From positions 8,494,001 to 8,558,000 of the forward strand of contig NZ_CP108488.1 of NCBI RefSeq assembly GCF_035987325.1: a stretch of DNA of 64,000 nt. Reading direction: 5' to 3'. Source of the DNA: Streptomyces sp. NBC_01244. GTDB taxonomy: Bacteria > Actinomycetota > Actinomycetes > Streptomycetales > Streptomycetaceae. The translations under genes were made by a program, and so were the position numbers. The notes below the pieces were generated by a model, which was not told the DNA's origin, did no database searches, and worked only from the letters and a program-made list of their open reading frames with translations. Of this stretch, positions 41,883 through 50,748 are shown in pieces. Position 1 is the first letter of the stretch, and each line of letters begins with the position of its first letter.

Positions 41883-42818
41883 ATGGTGATGCTGACCCGA
41901 GAGGCGAAGGGAGTCTTCGCCATCGTGCCGACTCCTTTCGGTATCGAAGGGAGCGTTGATTTCGAGTCGCTCGGTCGACTCGTGGATTTCTACGAATCGA
42001 CCGGTGTCGCCGGCTTGACGTTGCTCGGCCAGATGGGGGAAGCGCCCAAGCTGACTCATGGCGAAGCAGTTCGGATAGTCACCTACGTTCTGAAGAGGAC
42101 CAGACTTCCGGTCGTCGTCGGAATATCGGCACCCGGATATGCGGCCATGGGTACACTCACTTCCGATGTCATGGCGGCTGGTGCGTCGGGTGTCATGGTC
42201 GCCCCACCGAATACGCTTCGAACCGATGACCAGATCGTGTCCTACTACCAAGGGGTCACCGAGGAGATCGGCGAGGAAGTCCCCCTCGTCATCCAGGATT
42301 ATCCGCTGTCCTTCTCCGTCATCATGAGCCCCTCGGTCATCGCACGCATTGCGCTCGATGCCCCTGGTTGCGTCATGCTCAAGCACGAGGACTGGCCGGG
42401 CCTGGAGAAGATCAGTGCGCTACGGCGCTTCGAGGCTGCGGGGGACATGCCGCGCCTGTCGATCCTGTGCGGTAACGGCGGGCTCTTCCTGGACTTCGAG
42501 ACCGAGCGTGGCGCGGACGGCGCGATGACCGGTTACTGCTTCCCGGAGATGCTCGTGGAAGTGGTCCGGCATACGGCGGCAGGGGACCGTGATTCCGCGC
42601 ACGACGTCTTCGACGCGCACTTGCCGCTGCTGCGCTACGAGCAGCAGCCGGGCATCGGTTTGGCGGTGCGCAAATACGTCATGAAACGGCGTGGACTGCT
42701 CGCGTCCGACAGTCAGCGCAACCCGGCAGCCGTCCTGACGGCCGCAGCGCGAACGGAGGTGGACTACTTGCTGTCACGGCTGGCGCGCCAGGGCAGGAGC
42801 ATCTCCTGGGCCGGGTAG
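41883..42818 (+). CDS. DapA-family (dihydrodipicolinate synthase-like) lyase
   Basis: 311 residues. Class I aldolase TIM barrel with Schiff-base Lys167 (GCVMLKHEDW) and the assisting Tyr140 (VIQDYPLS). The usual GTTGE signature is changed to LLGQMGEA, so the substrate differs from aspartate semialdehyde. Likely an aldolase or dehydratase acting on a 2-keto acid or sugar acid. Together with SDR, zinc dehydrogenase, LysR and a BASS transporter it forms a catabolic unit. A ribosome site GAGGAG lies 8 nt before the ATG. Confidence 0.87.
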   Translation: MVMLTREAKGVFAIVPTPFGIEGSVDFESLGRLVDFYESTGVAGLTLLGQMGEAPKLTHGEAVRIVTYVLKRTRLPVVVGISAPGYAAMGTLTSDVMAAGASGVMVAPPNTLRTDDQIVSYYQGVTEEIGEEVPLVIQDYPLSFSVIMSPSVIARIALDAPGCVMLKHEDWPGLEKISALRRFEAAGDMPRLSILCGNGGLFLDFETERGADGAMTGYCFPEMLVEVVRHTAAGDRDSAHDVFDAHLPLLRYEQQPGIGLAVRKYVMKRRGLLASDSQRNPAAVLTAAARTEVDYLLSRLARQGRSISWAG

Positions 42819-42872
42819 GGAGATCCGCCGGCCGTGAACCTGCTCAGGTGTCGTGTCAGGTAGCTTGAGCGG

Positions 42873-43778
42873 ATGCAGCTGCGCCAGCTGGAGTACTTCC
42901 TCGCCATCTGGGAGAGCGGTTCGTTCAGCGGAGCCGCCTCCAGGCTCTACGTCGCCCAGCCGTCGGTGTCGCAGCAGATCCGCATTCTGGAGAGGGAGCT
43001 CGGCGCCGAGCTGCTCGAACGAGGCCGCCACGGTGTGACTCTGACTCCTGCGGGCAGGGCTTTCCTGCCCCAAGCGCAACGCGTCGTCCAGGCCGCCCAG
43101 GATGCCAAGGACTCCGTTCGCCGGGTGGTCGAAGGCCGCAAGGGCGACGTGCACGTGCTGACGGTGAGGTCTGTGGCCTCAGGCGTTCTGCCCCCGTCCG
43201 CTGCGCGGTGGCACTCCCTGTTCCCGACGACGGTCCTTCGCCTGCACGACTTCTCGCACCGTCGTGACCTGGAGGAAGCAGTTCGCGGCGGGCAGGGTGA
43301 CATCGCAGTCGGGCCGCGGCCTTCGGACTGGGAGGGGCCGGTCGTCTCGCTCGGTTTCGAACAGATGGTGGTCGTTGGACCGGACGCGTACGAAATCGGC
43401 GCGGCTGCGGAGCCGTCGGAACTCGCATCGGCCGACTGGGTGCTCTACGAGCCCGAGCAGGGCATGAGCGAGGTCGTCGACCGGGTGGCCGCCGACCTCG
43501 CCTTCACTCCTCGGGCGGTCGCTCGGACCGACCAGGTTTCCGCGGCCCTGCAGTTCGCCGTCGAGGGCATCGGAATGGCGCTGGCTCCGGAGAACGCCGT
43601 CCCCGGCGTCTGGGCGAGGCATGCGCGGAGGATCGGGTCCGGCGTGTTCCGCGAACTCGTCGCCTTCAGCCGGAAGCAGCCGTCCCAGCTGGCCGAGGAC
43701 TACCGAAACATGCTCACCTCGGCAGAGCTGCCGCTGACTGCCGGACGCGAGCTGCCGCCGGACGCGCTCTGCTGCTGA
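42873..43778 (+). CDS. LysR-family transcriptional regulator
   Basis: 301 residues. N-terminal helix-turn-helix MQLRQLEYFLAIWESGSFSGAASRLYVAQPSVSQQIRILERELGAELLERGRHGVTLTPAG, then a periplasmic-binding-like effector domain. It is encoded just after the DapA-like gene. The ATAGG-n5-CCTAT sites in the intergenic operator at 40905-40951 have the symmetry of LysR binding sites, so this is the best candidate regulator of both arms. A small acidic metabolite is the usual coinducer. Confidence 0.9.
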   Translation: MQLRQLEYFLAIWESGSFSGAASRLYVAQPSVSQQIRILERELGAELLERGRHGVTLTPAGRAFLPQAQRVVQAAQDAKDSVRRVVEGRKGDVHVLTVRSVASGVLPPSAARWHSLFPTTVLRLHDFSHRRDLEEAVRGGQGDIAVGPRPSDWEGPVVSLGFEQMVVVGPDAYEIGAAAEPSELASADWVLYEPEQGMSEVVDRVAADLAFTPRAVARTDQVSAALQFAVEGIGMALAPENAVPGVWARHARRIGSGVFRELVAFSRKQPSQLAEDYRNMLTSAELPLTAGRELPPDALCC

Positions 43779-43897
43779 AGCACCCTGACGATGCGTCGGC
43801 TGGGGGCTGGGCGTAAGGCCAACATTGTGGGAGCGGCCAAACGTAGTGTGAGGAACCTCCATAGCCGACGAGAGCGCGGTGGGTCACGCTTCCCAGC

Positions 43898-44800
43898 ATG
43901 CGTGATTCACTTTTGGGAACCCTCTTTCTGCCGCTCGCGGTCGGCGTGGTCATGTTCGGACTCGGACTGTCTCTGGTCGCGGACGACTTCGCTCGTGCCG
44001 TCCGGCGGCCCCGCGTGGTGCTGATAACGCTGGTGTGCCAGCTCGTCGTGGTGCCGCTGTTCGGACTCGGGCTGATCATGCTCTTCCGGCCCGAGCCCGC
44101 GGTCGCCGTCGGGGTCATGTTGCTGGTAGCCACCCCCGGTGGGACGCTCGCCAACTTCTACAGCCACCTGTGCGGAGCCGACGTCGCGCTGAACCTCACC
44201 CTCACTGCCGTCACCTCGGTGATCTCCGTGGTCTCCATACCGCTCATCATCAACGCGTCCATCACTCACTTCCTCGGGGACGGGCAGAGCCTGGGAATGC
44301 AGCCGGACAAGGTCGTGCAAGTGATCGCCATCGTGCTCGTGCCCGTGGGCCTGGGCATGCTCGCGCGGCGCGCTTGGCCTGGCTTCGCCGTACGGATGGA
44401 GCGTCCTGTGAAGGTGCTGTCCATGCTCACTCTGGCCACGGCGGTCGTCTCGGCGATGATGTCGGAGTGGAAGCACCTCGCGGAGGCGTTCGTGGACGTG
44501 GGCGTGGTCGTGACGCTGCTGCTGGCAGGGAGCCTGGCAGTCGGCTATCTCGCGCCCCGGATGTTTGCCGTTCCCGAGCGTCAGGCGGTCGCCGCCTCCC
44601 TGGAGATCGGGCTGCACAACACCCCCTTGGCGATTGCCATCGCGTTGAGCCCCCAGCTCCTGGACGATCCGCTGATGGCGGTCGCGCCCGCGACGTACTC
44701 GCTGATGGCCCTGCTCATCGCCGGCGCGTTCACGTATGTGATGAGCAGGCGTCTCGCGAAGACAGGGACGCCCGTATCGGTTTCTTCAGGATCTGCCTGA
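43898..44800 (+). CDS. BASS-family (bile acid:sodium symporter-like) transporter
   Basis: 300 residues, about nine to ten predicted helices (LFLPLAVGVVMFGLGLSL, VVLITLVCQLVVVPLFGLGLIMLF, LLVATPGGTLANFYSHLCGADVALNLTLTAVTSVISVVSIPLI). The helix-crossover motifs of BASS proteins are seen (ATPGGTLANF; EIGLHNTPLAIAIAL). It should carry an organic anion such as a keto acid or pantoate-like carboxylate with sodium, giving uptake of the catabolic substrate. It lies between LysR and PucR genes. Confidence 0.87.
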   Translation: MRDSLLGTLFLPLAVGVVMFGLGLSLVADDFARAVRRPRVVLITLVCQLVVVPLFGLGLIMLFRPEPAVAVGVMLLVATPGGTLANFYSHLCGADVALNLTLTAVTSVISVVSIPLIINASITHFLGDGQSLGMQPDKVVQVIAIVLVPVGLGMLARRAWPGFAVRMERPVKVLSMLTLATAVVSAMMSEWKHLAEAFVDVGVVVTLLLAGSLAVGYLAPRMFAVPERQAVAASLEIGLHNTPLAIAIALSPQLLDDPLMAVAPATYSLMALLIAGAFTYVMSRRLAKTGTPVSVSSGSA

Positions 44801-44813
44801 CCAGGGTGGCGGC

Positions 44814-45956
44814 ATGTGGGAAGGGACGGGTGTGCAGCATCTGCTGACCTTGGTCGGTGAGCACCTCGACGAGATGGTCGAGCGCTCGGTCACGCGCGTG
44901 CAGCGTGACACACCGCAGTTTGCCGGGCTGCCGCCGGAGGAGATGCGGCCCGCGATCCGGGCCGGATTCGTCTCCGCCCTGGCCGCGTTCCGCGAGGACA
45001 GACCGGCCAGCGCGGCCGAGCTCGCGGAACTCGCCGGGCTCGGCGCCCACCGGGCCGAGCAGGGCATCCCCCTCCAAGCCCTGGTCCAGGGATTCCGCCA
45101 GGCGGCCCGGGTCGTCATCGAGGCTGCTCACGACTACAACGACCGGTACGAGCTCAACGTGCATGAGGCCGACCTGCACGCGGTGACGCAACGAGTCTGG
45201 GAATGGGTGGTCGACGCGCTCGCCGTCGCCTCCGAGGCCCATCACAGCATGGAGCTCGAACTGGCCCGGCTGGACTCCGGGCCACGCGCGGACTTCATCA
45301 GGCGCCTGCTCCTAGGCTCCCTCGGCCGAGCGGACACGATGTCGCTCGCACCACGGCACGGCCTCGACCCAAGCCGGGTCTACCGCGCGTTCCGCGCGCC
45401 GTTGGACGGTCCTCGCGCACGCCAGAGACTCGAACGCATGCTCGGCAGCTCGGCGCTTCATGAGGTGATCGACGGCGACCTGGCGGGAGTGCTGCTCCAG
45501 CCTCCGAACCGCAGTCCCGACCTGATCGCGCTCGGTCTCGCCGTGCCGCTGACCTCGATCGCCGACTCCTTCGCGCAGGCGACCCTCGCACTCGAGACCG
45601 CCCGCCTGTACGGGCTCGAAGGCGACGTGGACATCGGCGATGTCGCCGCACGCGCCGGATCGATCACGGGTCGGGCGCTGGCCGAAATCGCCTACGGCCG
45701 ATGCTTCGCCTCGCTCCCACAGCCGCGCGACCAACGATGGACCTTCGAGGCGACACTCACCGCGCACCTCGCGCACGACCTGCGTTTCGAGGACACCGCA
45801 CGCGAACTGCACGTTCACCCGAACACACTGCGGTACCGCATCCGCAGATTCGAAGAGCTCAGCGGCCTGCGCGTGGACCACACCGAGGACACCGTCACCA
45901 TCTGGTGGGCCCTCCAGCACCTCCGCGTGAACGACACACCCGAGAGCAGGAAGTGA
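44814..45956 (+). CDS. PucR/CdaR-family regulator
   Basis: 380 residues. N-terminal ~150 residues are helical (RsbT-co-antagonist-like: GIPLQALVQGFRQAARVVIEAAHDYNDRYE). A GGDEF-like middle follows, and the C-terminal PucR helix-turn-helix is clear (FEDTARELHVHPNTLRYRIRRFEELSGLRVD, residues ~325-356). PucR proteins usually activate purine or other catabolic genes. It starts 14 nt after the BASS gene and is likely co-transcribed with it, so the island has two regulators. Confidence 0.88.
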   Translation: MWEGTGVQHLLTLVGEHLDEMVERSVTRVQRDTPQFAGLPPEEMRPAIRAGFVSALAAFREDRPASAAELAELAGLGAHRAEQGIPLQALVQGFRQAARVVIEAAHDYNDRYELNVHEADLHAVTQRVWEWVVDALAVASEAHHSMELELARLDSGPRADFIRRLLLGSLGRADTMSLAPRHGLDPSRVYRAFRAPLDGPRARQRLERMLGSSALHEVIDGDLAGVLLQPPNRSPDLIALGLAVPLTSIADSFAQATLALETARLYGLEGDVDIGDVAARAGSITGRALAEIAYGRCFASLPQPRDQRWTFEATLTAHLAHDLRFEDTARELHVHPNTLRYRIRRFEELSGLRVDHTEDTVTIWWALQHLRVNDTPESRK

Positions 45957-45972
45957 TCGCTCGCCTCCGGCC

Positions 45973-46692
45973 TCACTTCGCGGGCAGGGCGCGTTCCAGC
46001 CCGTCGAGGAGGAGACCGAGTCCGAACCGGAATTCCTCGTGCAGCGGGACGCCGGTGAGTTCCTCCGCGGCGGCCCTCGTGGCCGGGTATGCGGCCGGGT
46101 CGAGGGACCGGTAGTAGTCGTGCAGCTGGGGCTGGTCTTCAGGGCCGGCCGCTCCCGGGCCGTGCTGCTGGATGGCGAATCCGATCACGTAGTGGCCGAT
46201 CGCGGTGAACCCACGGGCCGCGAGATCGACGGAGAAACCGAAGCTGAGGAGCAGACCGATGGCCCGCTCCCGGTTCACCAGGCCGTTCGGGCCGACAGGT
46301 ACCTGCGACACCAGTAGGGGGAGCGCATGGGGATGCCGCCGCAGGGTGTCGTAGAGCGCTTCGGCCCCCACCGTGACGGCTTCTCGCCAGGACAGTCCCT
46401 TGACGGCCTCCGGTGTCAGCCGCACCTCACCGAGGATCCGGTCCACCACATGGGCCAGGAGCTCGTCCTTGCCGGCGAAGTGCCGGTACAGGGTGGCTGT
46501 GCCTGACCCGAGAGTGTCGGCCAGCATGCGCAGGGTCAGCGCCTGAACGCCCACCTCGTCGATGAGCCTCAGAGCCGTGTCGATGATCTTGCCCACGTCC
46601 ACCGGCGGCCGCCCGCGCCGCTGGACGGGAGCCGGCGGGCGACTCGCCCACCAGGCCGGACTCCCCGGTACGGCAGAGCTCTCCGCGGCCAT
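45973..46692 (-). CDS. TetR-family regulator (paralogue of the one at 58347)
   Basis: 239 residues from ATG 46692. HTH residues ~30-75 (VDVGKIIDTALRLIDEVGVQALTLRMLADTLGSGTATLYRHFAGKDELLAHV). It shares an N-terminal SPAWWASRP tract and a C-terminal HDYYRSLDPAAYP...EEFRFGLGLLLDGLERAL with the TetR at 58347, so they are paralogues. It is divergent from the MDR/monooxygenase operon, which it probably represses. A weak ACTCC-n8-GGAGT dyad (46711-46728) lies between. Confidence 0.88.
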   Translation of the reverse strand: MAAESSAVPGSPAWWASRPPAPVQRRGRPPVDVGKIIDTALRLIDEVGVQALTLRMLADTLGSGTATLYRHFAGKDELLAHVVDRILGEVRLTPEAVKGLSWREAVTVGAEALYDTLRRHPHALPLLVSQVPVGPNGLVNRERAIGLLLSFGFSVDLAARGFTAIGHYVIGFAIQQHGPGAAGPEDQPQLHDYYRSLDPAAYPATRAAAEELTGVPLHEEFRFGLGLLLDGLERALPAK

Positions 46693-46770
46693 GAATCTTC
46701 TCCCGTCTGCACTCCCACGTTTCGGAGTCGCTGTAGCCATAAAATGCTTTTCGGTGCTAGCGTATCCGTT

Positions 46771-47835
46771 ATGAGTTCCAGTACCGCACCCACGACCCCC
46801 CGTCACATGCAAGCCGCCCAGATCGCCCGCTTCGGCGCAGCTCAGGATGTCTTCGAGGTGGTCGGCAACGCGCCGACTCCCACGCCCGGCCAGGGCGAAG
46901 TCCTCGTCCGGCAGCGTGCCACTTCGGTGAACCCGATCGACTGCCGCAGGCGCGGCGGCTACGGCCAGAAGCTGATGAAGCTGCGCGGGCTGACCGGCTT
47001 CCCCCTCGTCCTGGGGAACGACGTCTCCGGAGACGTCGTGGCCGTCGGCCCGGGCGTTTCCGTCCTGAAAGTCGGAGACGCCGTTTTCGGTGCCCAGAGG
47101 CCCTCACCCCAGGGCACGTACGCCGAATACTGCGTCGTCAAGGCCGACGACCTCGTCGCCAAGCCCGAAGGGCTCTCCTACCGCGAGGCCGCCGCACTGC
47201 CCTATGCCTTCTTGTCGGCCTGGTCCGCGTTGAAGGACGCGGGATTCCGGCCGGAGACCGCGGCCGGGAAGCGCGTGTTCCTGCAGGGCGGCTCGGGCGG
47301 CACGGGTGTGGTCACGATCCAGGTCTGCAAGGCCCTGGGCGCGCACGTCGCCACTACGGCCGGGCCGGCAGGCATCGAACTGTGCGAGAGCCTCGGGGCC
47401 GACGAGGTGATCAACTACCGGACGCAGGACTTCTCACAGCGCCTGCGCGACTTCGACTTCGCCATCTGCCTGGCCGACGACGGCGAGGAGCAGAAGATGC
47501 TCTCCATCCTGCACCGCGGCCCGGGAGCCGGCTACGGCACACTCGTCCACCCTCTGATGCGCCTTGTCGACGAGAAGGGCCTGCTCATCGGCGGTGTTCA
47601 GGCTGCCGCGACCCTCATCGGCCGACGCCTCCGTGAGGCTCTGCGGCGCCGACGCTACGGCTGGAGCCTGTTCGGCCCCGACCGCCGCGCGCTGGAGCTG
47701 CTCGCCCGCCTTGCCGCCGAGGGCAAGGTGCGGGCCGTCATCGAGCAGACCTACCCGATGGCCGACATCGCCGCGGCTCACGAGCACGTCGAGCGCGGAC
47801 GTTCAAAGGGGAAGGTCGTTGTCGACATCGCCTGA
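46771..47835 (+). CDS. Quinone-oxidoreductase-like MDR protein
   Basis: 354 residues from ATG 46771. No ribosome site is present, and a TAGCGT -10-like box ~10 nt upstream fits a leaderless mRNA. Medium-chain dehydrogenase fold without zinc ligands: ATSVNPIDCRRRGG, LGNDVSGDVVAVGPGV, GTYAEYCVVKAD, FLQGGSGGTGVVTIQVCKALGA (NADPH site). It should reduce enones or quinones. First gene of the operon; its end overlaps the monooxygenase start by 17 nt. Confidence 0.87.
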   Translation: MSSSTAPTTPRHMQAAQIARFGAAQDVFEVVGNAPTPTPGQGEVLVRQRATSVNPIDCRRRGGYGQKLMKLRGLTGFPLVLGNDVSGDVVAVGPGVSVLKVGDAVFGAQRPSPQGTYAEYCVVKADDLVAKPEGLSYREAAALPYAFLSAWSALKDAGFRPETAAGKRVFLQGGSGGTGVVTIQVCKALGAHVATTAGPAGIELCESLGADEVINYRTQDFSQRLRDFDFAICLADDGEEQKMLSILHRGPGAGYGTLVHPLMRLVDEKGLLIGGVQAAATLIGRRLREALRRRRYGWSLFGPDRRALELLARLAAEGKVRAVIEQTYPMADIAAAHEHVERGRSKGKVVVDIA

Positions 47836-48967
47836 GCACATCCTGATCGCCGGAGCGGGCATCGGCGGCCTGACCGCCGCCGTGGCGCTCCAGCGACGCG
47901 GTATCGCCTGCACGATCATCGAGGCAACGCCCCGCCCGACGGCGATCAACGCGAGCATCCTGCTCCAGAACAACACCATGCGGGTGCTCAGCGAACTGGA
48001 TATCGCCCGCTGCCTGGCACCCAAGGGCCGGCGAATAGCCCACACCTCGATCATGTCGGTCACCGGCAAGGTCCTCACCGAGGTGAAGGCCGAAGACGTG
48101 GAGGGCACCGTCGGCGCCCCCGCGCTCGGGATCCACCGCGCCGACCTGCACGAGGCCCTGCTCTCCCGGCTGCAGGACGGAACCCTGATCGCGGGCGATC
48201 CCGTGATCGGCTTCGAGACGACCGCCGGGGGCGTGGCGGTGTACCTACGCTCGGGCGAGCGCCTGCAGGGCCGCGGTCTGGTTGCCGCGGACGGCATCGA
48301 CTCGCGGATACGGGCCCGCCTGCACGGGGACCGGCCGGCCGTCCGCTCGGGGACGACCTGCTTGCGCGGAGTCACCGAGACTCCGGCGGAGCGGCCTGAC
48401 GAGGTGCTGGAATGGTGGGGCTACCGACTGCAGTTCGGGATCATTCCACTGCCTGACGGACGCAGCTCCTGGTTCGCCCTGATCCCCACGCCGACTCGCC
48501 CCGTGCAGGACCCGGGAGACCGTCTCGGGTTCTATCAGCGGCTCTACCGCGAATTTCCTGTTCAGGTACGGGATTTGATGGCCGCCACAGAGCCGAAGAA
48601 CACCATCGAAGTCGAGTTGCGGCACCGGCCGTGGCGCGGCGGATCCGGCGCCGTGACCCTCCTGGGCGACGCCGCCCACCCGATGCTGCCCAACCTCGGG
48701 CAGGGAGCCGGCCAAGCCATCGAGGACGCCGCGGTACTGGCCCGCCGCCTGGACAAGGCCGCCTCCGTGGCTGACGCCTTCCGAGCCTACGAACAAGAAC
48801 GTCGCGCGCGGGTCCGGTGGATCCAGCGCCAGGCGATCCGTATGAATCAGATCGCTTCCGTGCCCCCAGGACCGCTCAGCACCGCACGGGACGCCGTGCT
48901 GCGCGGCCTGCCCGCCCGAGTGGAGCGCACCTCAGTGATGCGCATGTTCGACGGAGCCCACACATGA
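47819..48967 (+). CDS. FAD-dependent aromatic-type monooxygenase
   Basis: 382 residues from TTG 47819 with AGGGGAAGG upstream. Group A flavoprotein motifs: AGAGIGGLTAAVALQRRG (FAD site, residue ~10), DG at GRGLVAADGIDSRIR, and GDAAHPMLPNLGQGAGQAIEDA. It should hydroxylate an aromatic or related ring with NADPH and O2. Overlap of 17 nt with the gene before and ATGA overlap with the hydrolase after suggest co-translation and a linked pathway. Confidence 0.88.
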   Translation: MSTSPEHILIAGAGIGGLTAAVALQRRGIACTIIEATPRPTAINASILLQNNTMRVLSELDIARCLAPKGRRIAHTSIMSVTGKVLTEVKAEDVEGTVGAPALGIHRADLHEALLSRLQDGTLIAGDPVIGFETTAGGVAVYLRSGERLQGRGLVAADGIDSRIRARLHGDRPAVRSGTTCLRGVTETPAERPDEVLEWWGYRLQFGIIPLPDGRSSWFALIPTPTRPVQDPGDRLGFYQRLYREFPVQVRDLMAATEPKNTIEVELRHRPWRGGSGAVTLLGDAAHPMLPNLGQGAGQAIEDAAVLARRLDKAASVADAFRAYEQERRARVRWIQRQAIRMNQIASVPPGPLSTARDAVLRGLPARVERTSVMRMFDGAHT

Positions 48968-49797
48968 CCGCTGCCGATGCATACGTCGACGAGGAGTCCC
49001 GTTTCACCTGGGTCAACGGAGTGCGGGTGCACTTCAAGCGAGAAGGCAGCGGTCCTCCCCTTCTCCTGCTGCACGGCAGTGGCTCCTCGCTCCAGGCCTT
49101 CGACCCCATCGCCGACGACCTCAAAACCGTCTGCGAGGTCATCAGGCTGGACCTGCCGGCCTTCGGCCTGACCGGCCCCCGGCCCGACCGGGACTACCGC
49201 ATCGAGGCCTACGTGTCCTTCGTCGTGGAATTCCTCGCCGGCCTGGGCCTCGACAAGCTCAACGTCGCCGGCAGTTCGCTGGGCGGAAACATCGCCTGGA
49301 ACCTGGCGGTCGCCCACCCGCAGCGGGTGCAGAAGCTGGTCCTGATGAACGCCACGGGATATCCGGAGAAGTCCCTGCCGAAGGCAATGCGACTGGCCCG
49401 CAACCCCCTGCTGCGCCCGCTGCTCCGCCGGTGGGCACCGAGCGGGGCGGCCGAACAGAACCTGCGTTCCTCGGTCGGCCCGCGCATGCACGTCGACCAG
49501 GCCCTGGTCGACCGGGTCACCTCGATGATGAGCCGGCCGGGCAACCGGTCCGCCTTCATCGATTTCGCCAACACCGACCAGCCGGACCGCTCCGGCCGGA
49601 TACCGGAGATCACCGCCCCGACCCTGGTCCTGCGCAGCGACCTCATCGACGGCCAGCACTTCCACCGGGACATCCCCGGCAGTCGCGAAGCGGTCCTCAC
49701 GGGGATCGGGCACCTCATGCCCGAAGAAGCCCCCGCAGAAATCAGCGAAGCCATCCGGTCACATCTGAAGCTTCCCTCCTCCACCACCCAGGAATGA
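48964..49797 (+). CDS. Alpha/beta hydrolase (MhpC-like)
   Basis: 277 residues, ATG 48964 overlaps the monooxygenase stop. HGSGSSLQAF forms the oxyanion region, Ser in VAGSSLGGNIAWN is the nucleophile (GxSxG), and GIGHLM holds the catalytic His. The fold is typical of C-C hydrolases and epoxide/lactone hydrolases. After an upstream ring monooxygenase, hydrolysis of a ring-cleavage or lactone product is likely. Confidence 0.87.
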   Translation: MTAADAYVDEESRFTWVNGVRVHFKREGSGPPLLLLHGSGSSLQAFDPIADDLKTVCEVIRLDLPAFGLTGPRPDRDYRIEAYVSFVVEFLAGLGLDKLNVAGSSLGGNIAWNLAVAHPQRVQKLVLMNATGYPEKSLPKAMRLARNPLLRPLLRRWAPSGAAEQNLRSSVGPRMHVDQALVDRVTSMMSRPGNRSAFIDFANTDQPDRSGRIPEITAPTLVLRSDLIDGQHFHRDIPGSREAVLTGIGHLMPEEAPAEISEAIRSHLKLPSSTTQE

Positions 49798-49816
49798 GCC
49801 CCGCAGCCTCCCAGGA

Positions 49817-50731
49817 ATGAGTTCCGCCATGCCCACGTTCTACCGAGCCAGGGGCGAGAACCTCCCCCTGAACCCGGACACCCGCAGCCGCCTGCGGGGA
49901 AGCTTCATCCAGCTGTCCGACGGCATCACGCACTACGAACTCACCGGACCCCCCGACGGCGAACTGGTCTTCTTCCTCGGGGGCCTCACCGTCCCGCTGT
50001 TCTACTGGGACGGCGTCCTGGACCATCTGCACCGGCGAGGGCTGCGCACCTTGACCTACAGCGCGTACGGACGCGGCTATTCGGACCGCGTCGCGGGCCC
50101 GTACGACCGTGAACTGTTCGTGCGCCAGGCACACGACCTGATCAAGGCCCTCGACGTACCGCGGTCCTGGCACACGGCCGGCTCCTCCATGGGGGCGCTC
50201 ACCGCCCTGGGCCTGCTGCAGCGCAGCCACGAGCAGACGAAGTCCCTGACCCTCATCGGCCCGGCGGGATTCACCGAGGGCGACGCCCCGCCCGTGCGGC
50301 TGGCCACTCGGCCGGGCATCGGCCCGTTCCTCGGCAAGCACCTCGGTCAACTCCTCCTGCGCACACACCTGTCCCACAACGTCCGCACCTCCGCGCAGGT
50401 TCGGACCCTCACCGACATGGTGTGCGACACCTACCGCTGCGAGGGTTCGATGTACGCCCTCTTCGCCACTCTGCGCGACTACGAACTCCACCACCAGCAG
50501 GACCTCTACCTGCAGGCGGGGCGGCTCGGCATACCCACCCTGCTGTTGTGGGGTGAGGAGGATCAGGTCGCCCCGATCGGGAAACTCCCCGAAGCCAAAG
50601 CCTTGTTGAGCCCGAAGCTCTGTCAGGTCATCACCGGGTGCGGACACATGGTGCCCTTCGAGTTCCCGGAGAAGACAGCGGTCGAAATGAGCGACTTCTT
50701 CAACGGGCTCCACCGCCCCCAGACCCCATGA
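49817..50731 (+). CDS. Second alpha/beta hydrolase
   Basis: 304 residues. Nucleophile Ser in HTAGSSMGALTALGLL, oxyanion region FLGGLTVPLFYWDGV, LLLWGEEDQVAPIG carries the acid region and GCGHMVPFEFPE the His. It resembles the first hydrolase only in fold. Its stop overlaps an ATG of the next gene (50728), consistent with an operon. Confidence 0.85.
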   Translation: MSSAMPTFYRARGENLPLNPDTRSRLRGSFIQLSDGITHYELTGPPDGELVFFLGGLTVPLFYWDGVLDHLHRRGLRTLTYSAYGRGYSDRVAGPYDRELFVRQAHDLIKALDVPRSWHTAGSSMGALTALGLLQRSHEQTKSLTLIGPAGFTEGDAPPVRLATRPGIGPFLGKHLGQLLLRTHLSHNVRTSAQVRTLTDMVCDTYRCEGSMYALFATLRDYELHHQQDLYLQAGRLGIPTLLLWGEEDQVAPIGKLPEAKALLSPKLCQVITGCGHMVPFEFPEKTAVEMSDFFNGLHRPQTP

Positions 50732-50748
50732 CGGAACGGAGGAACAGC

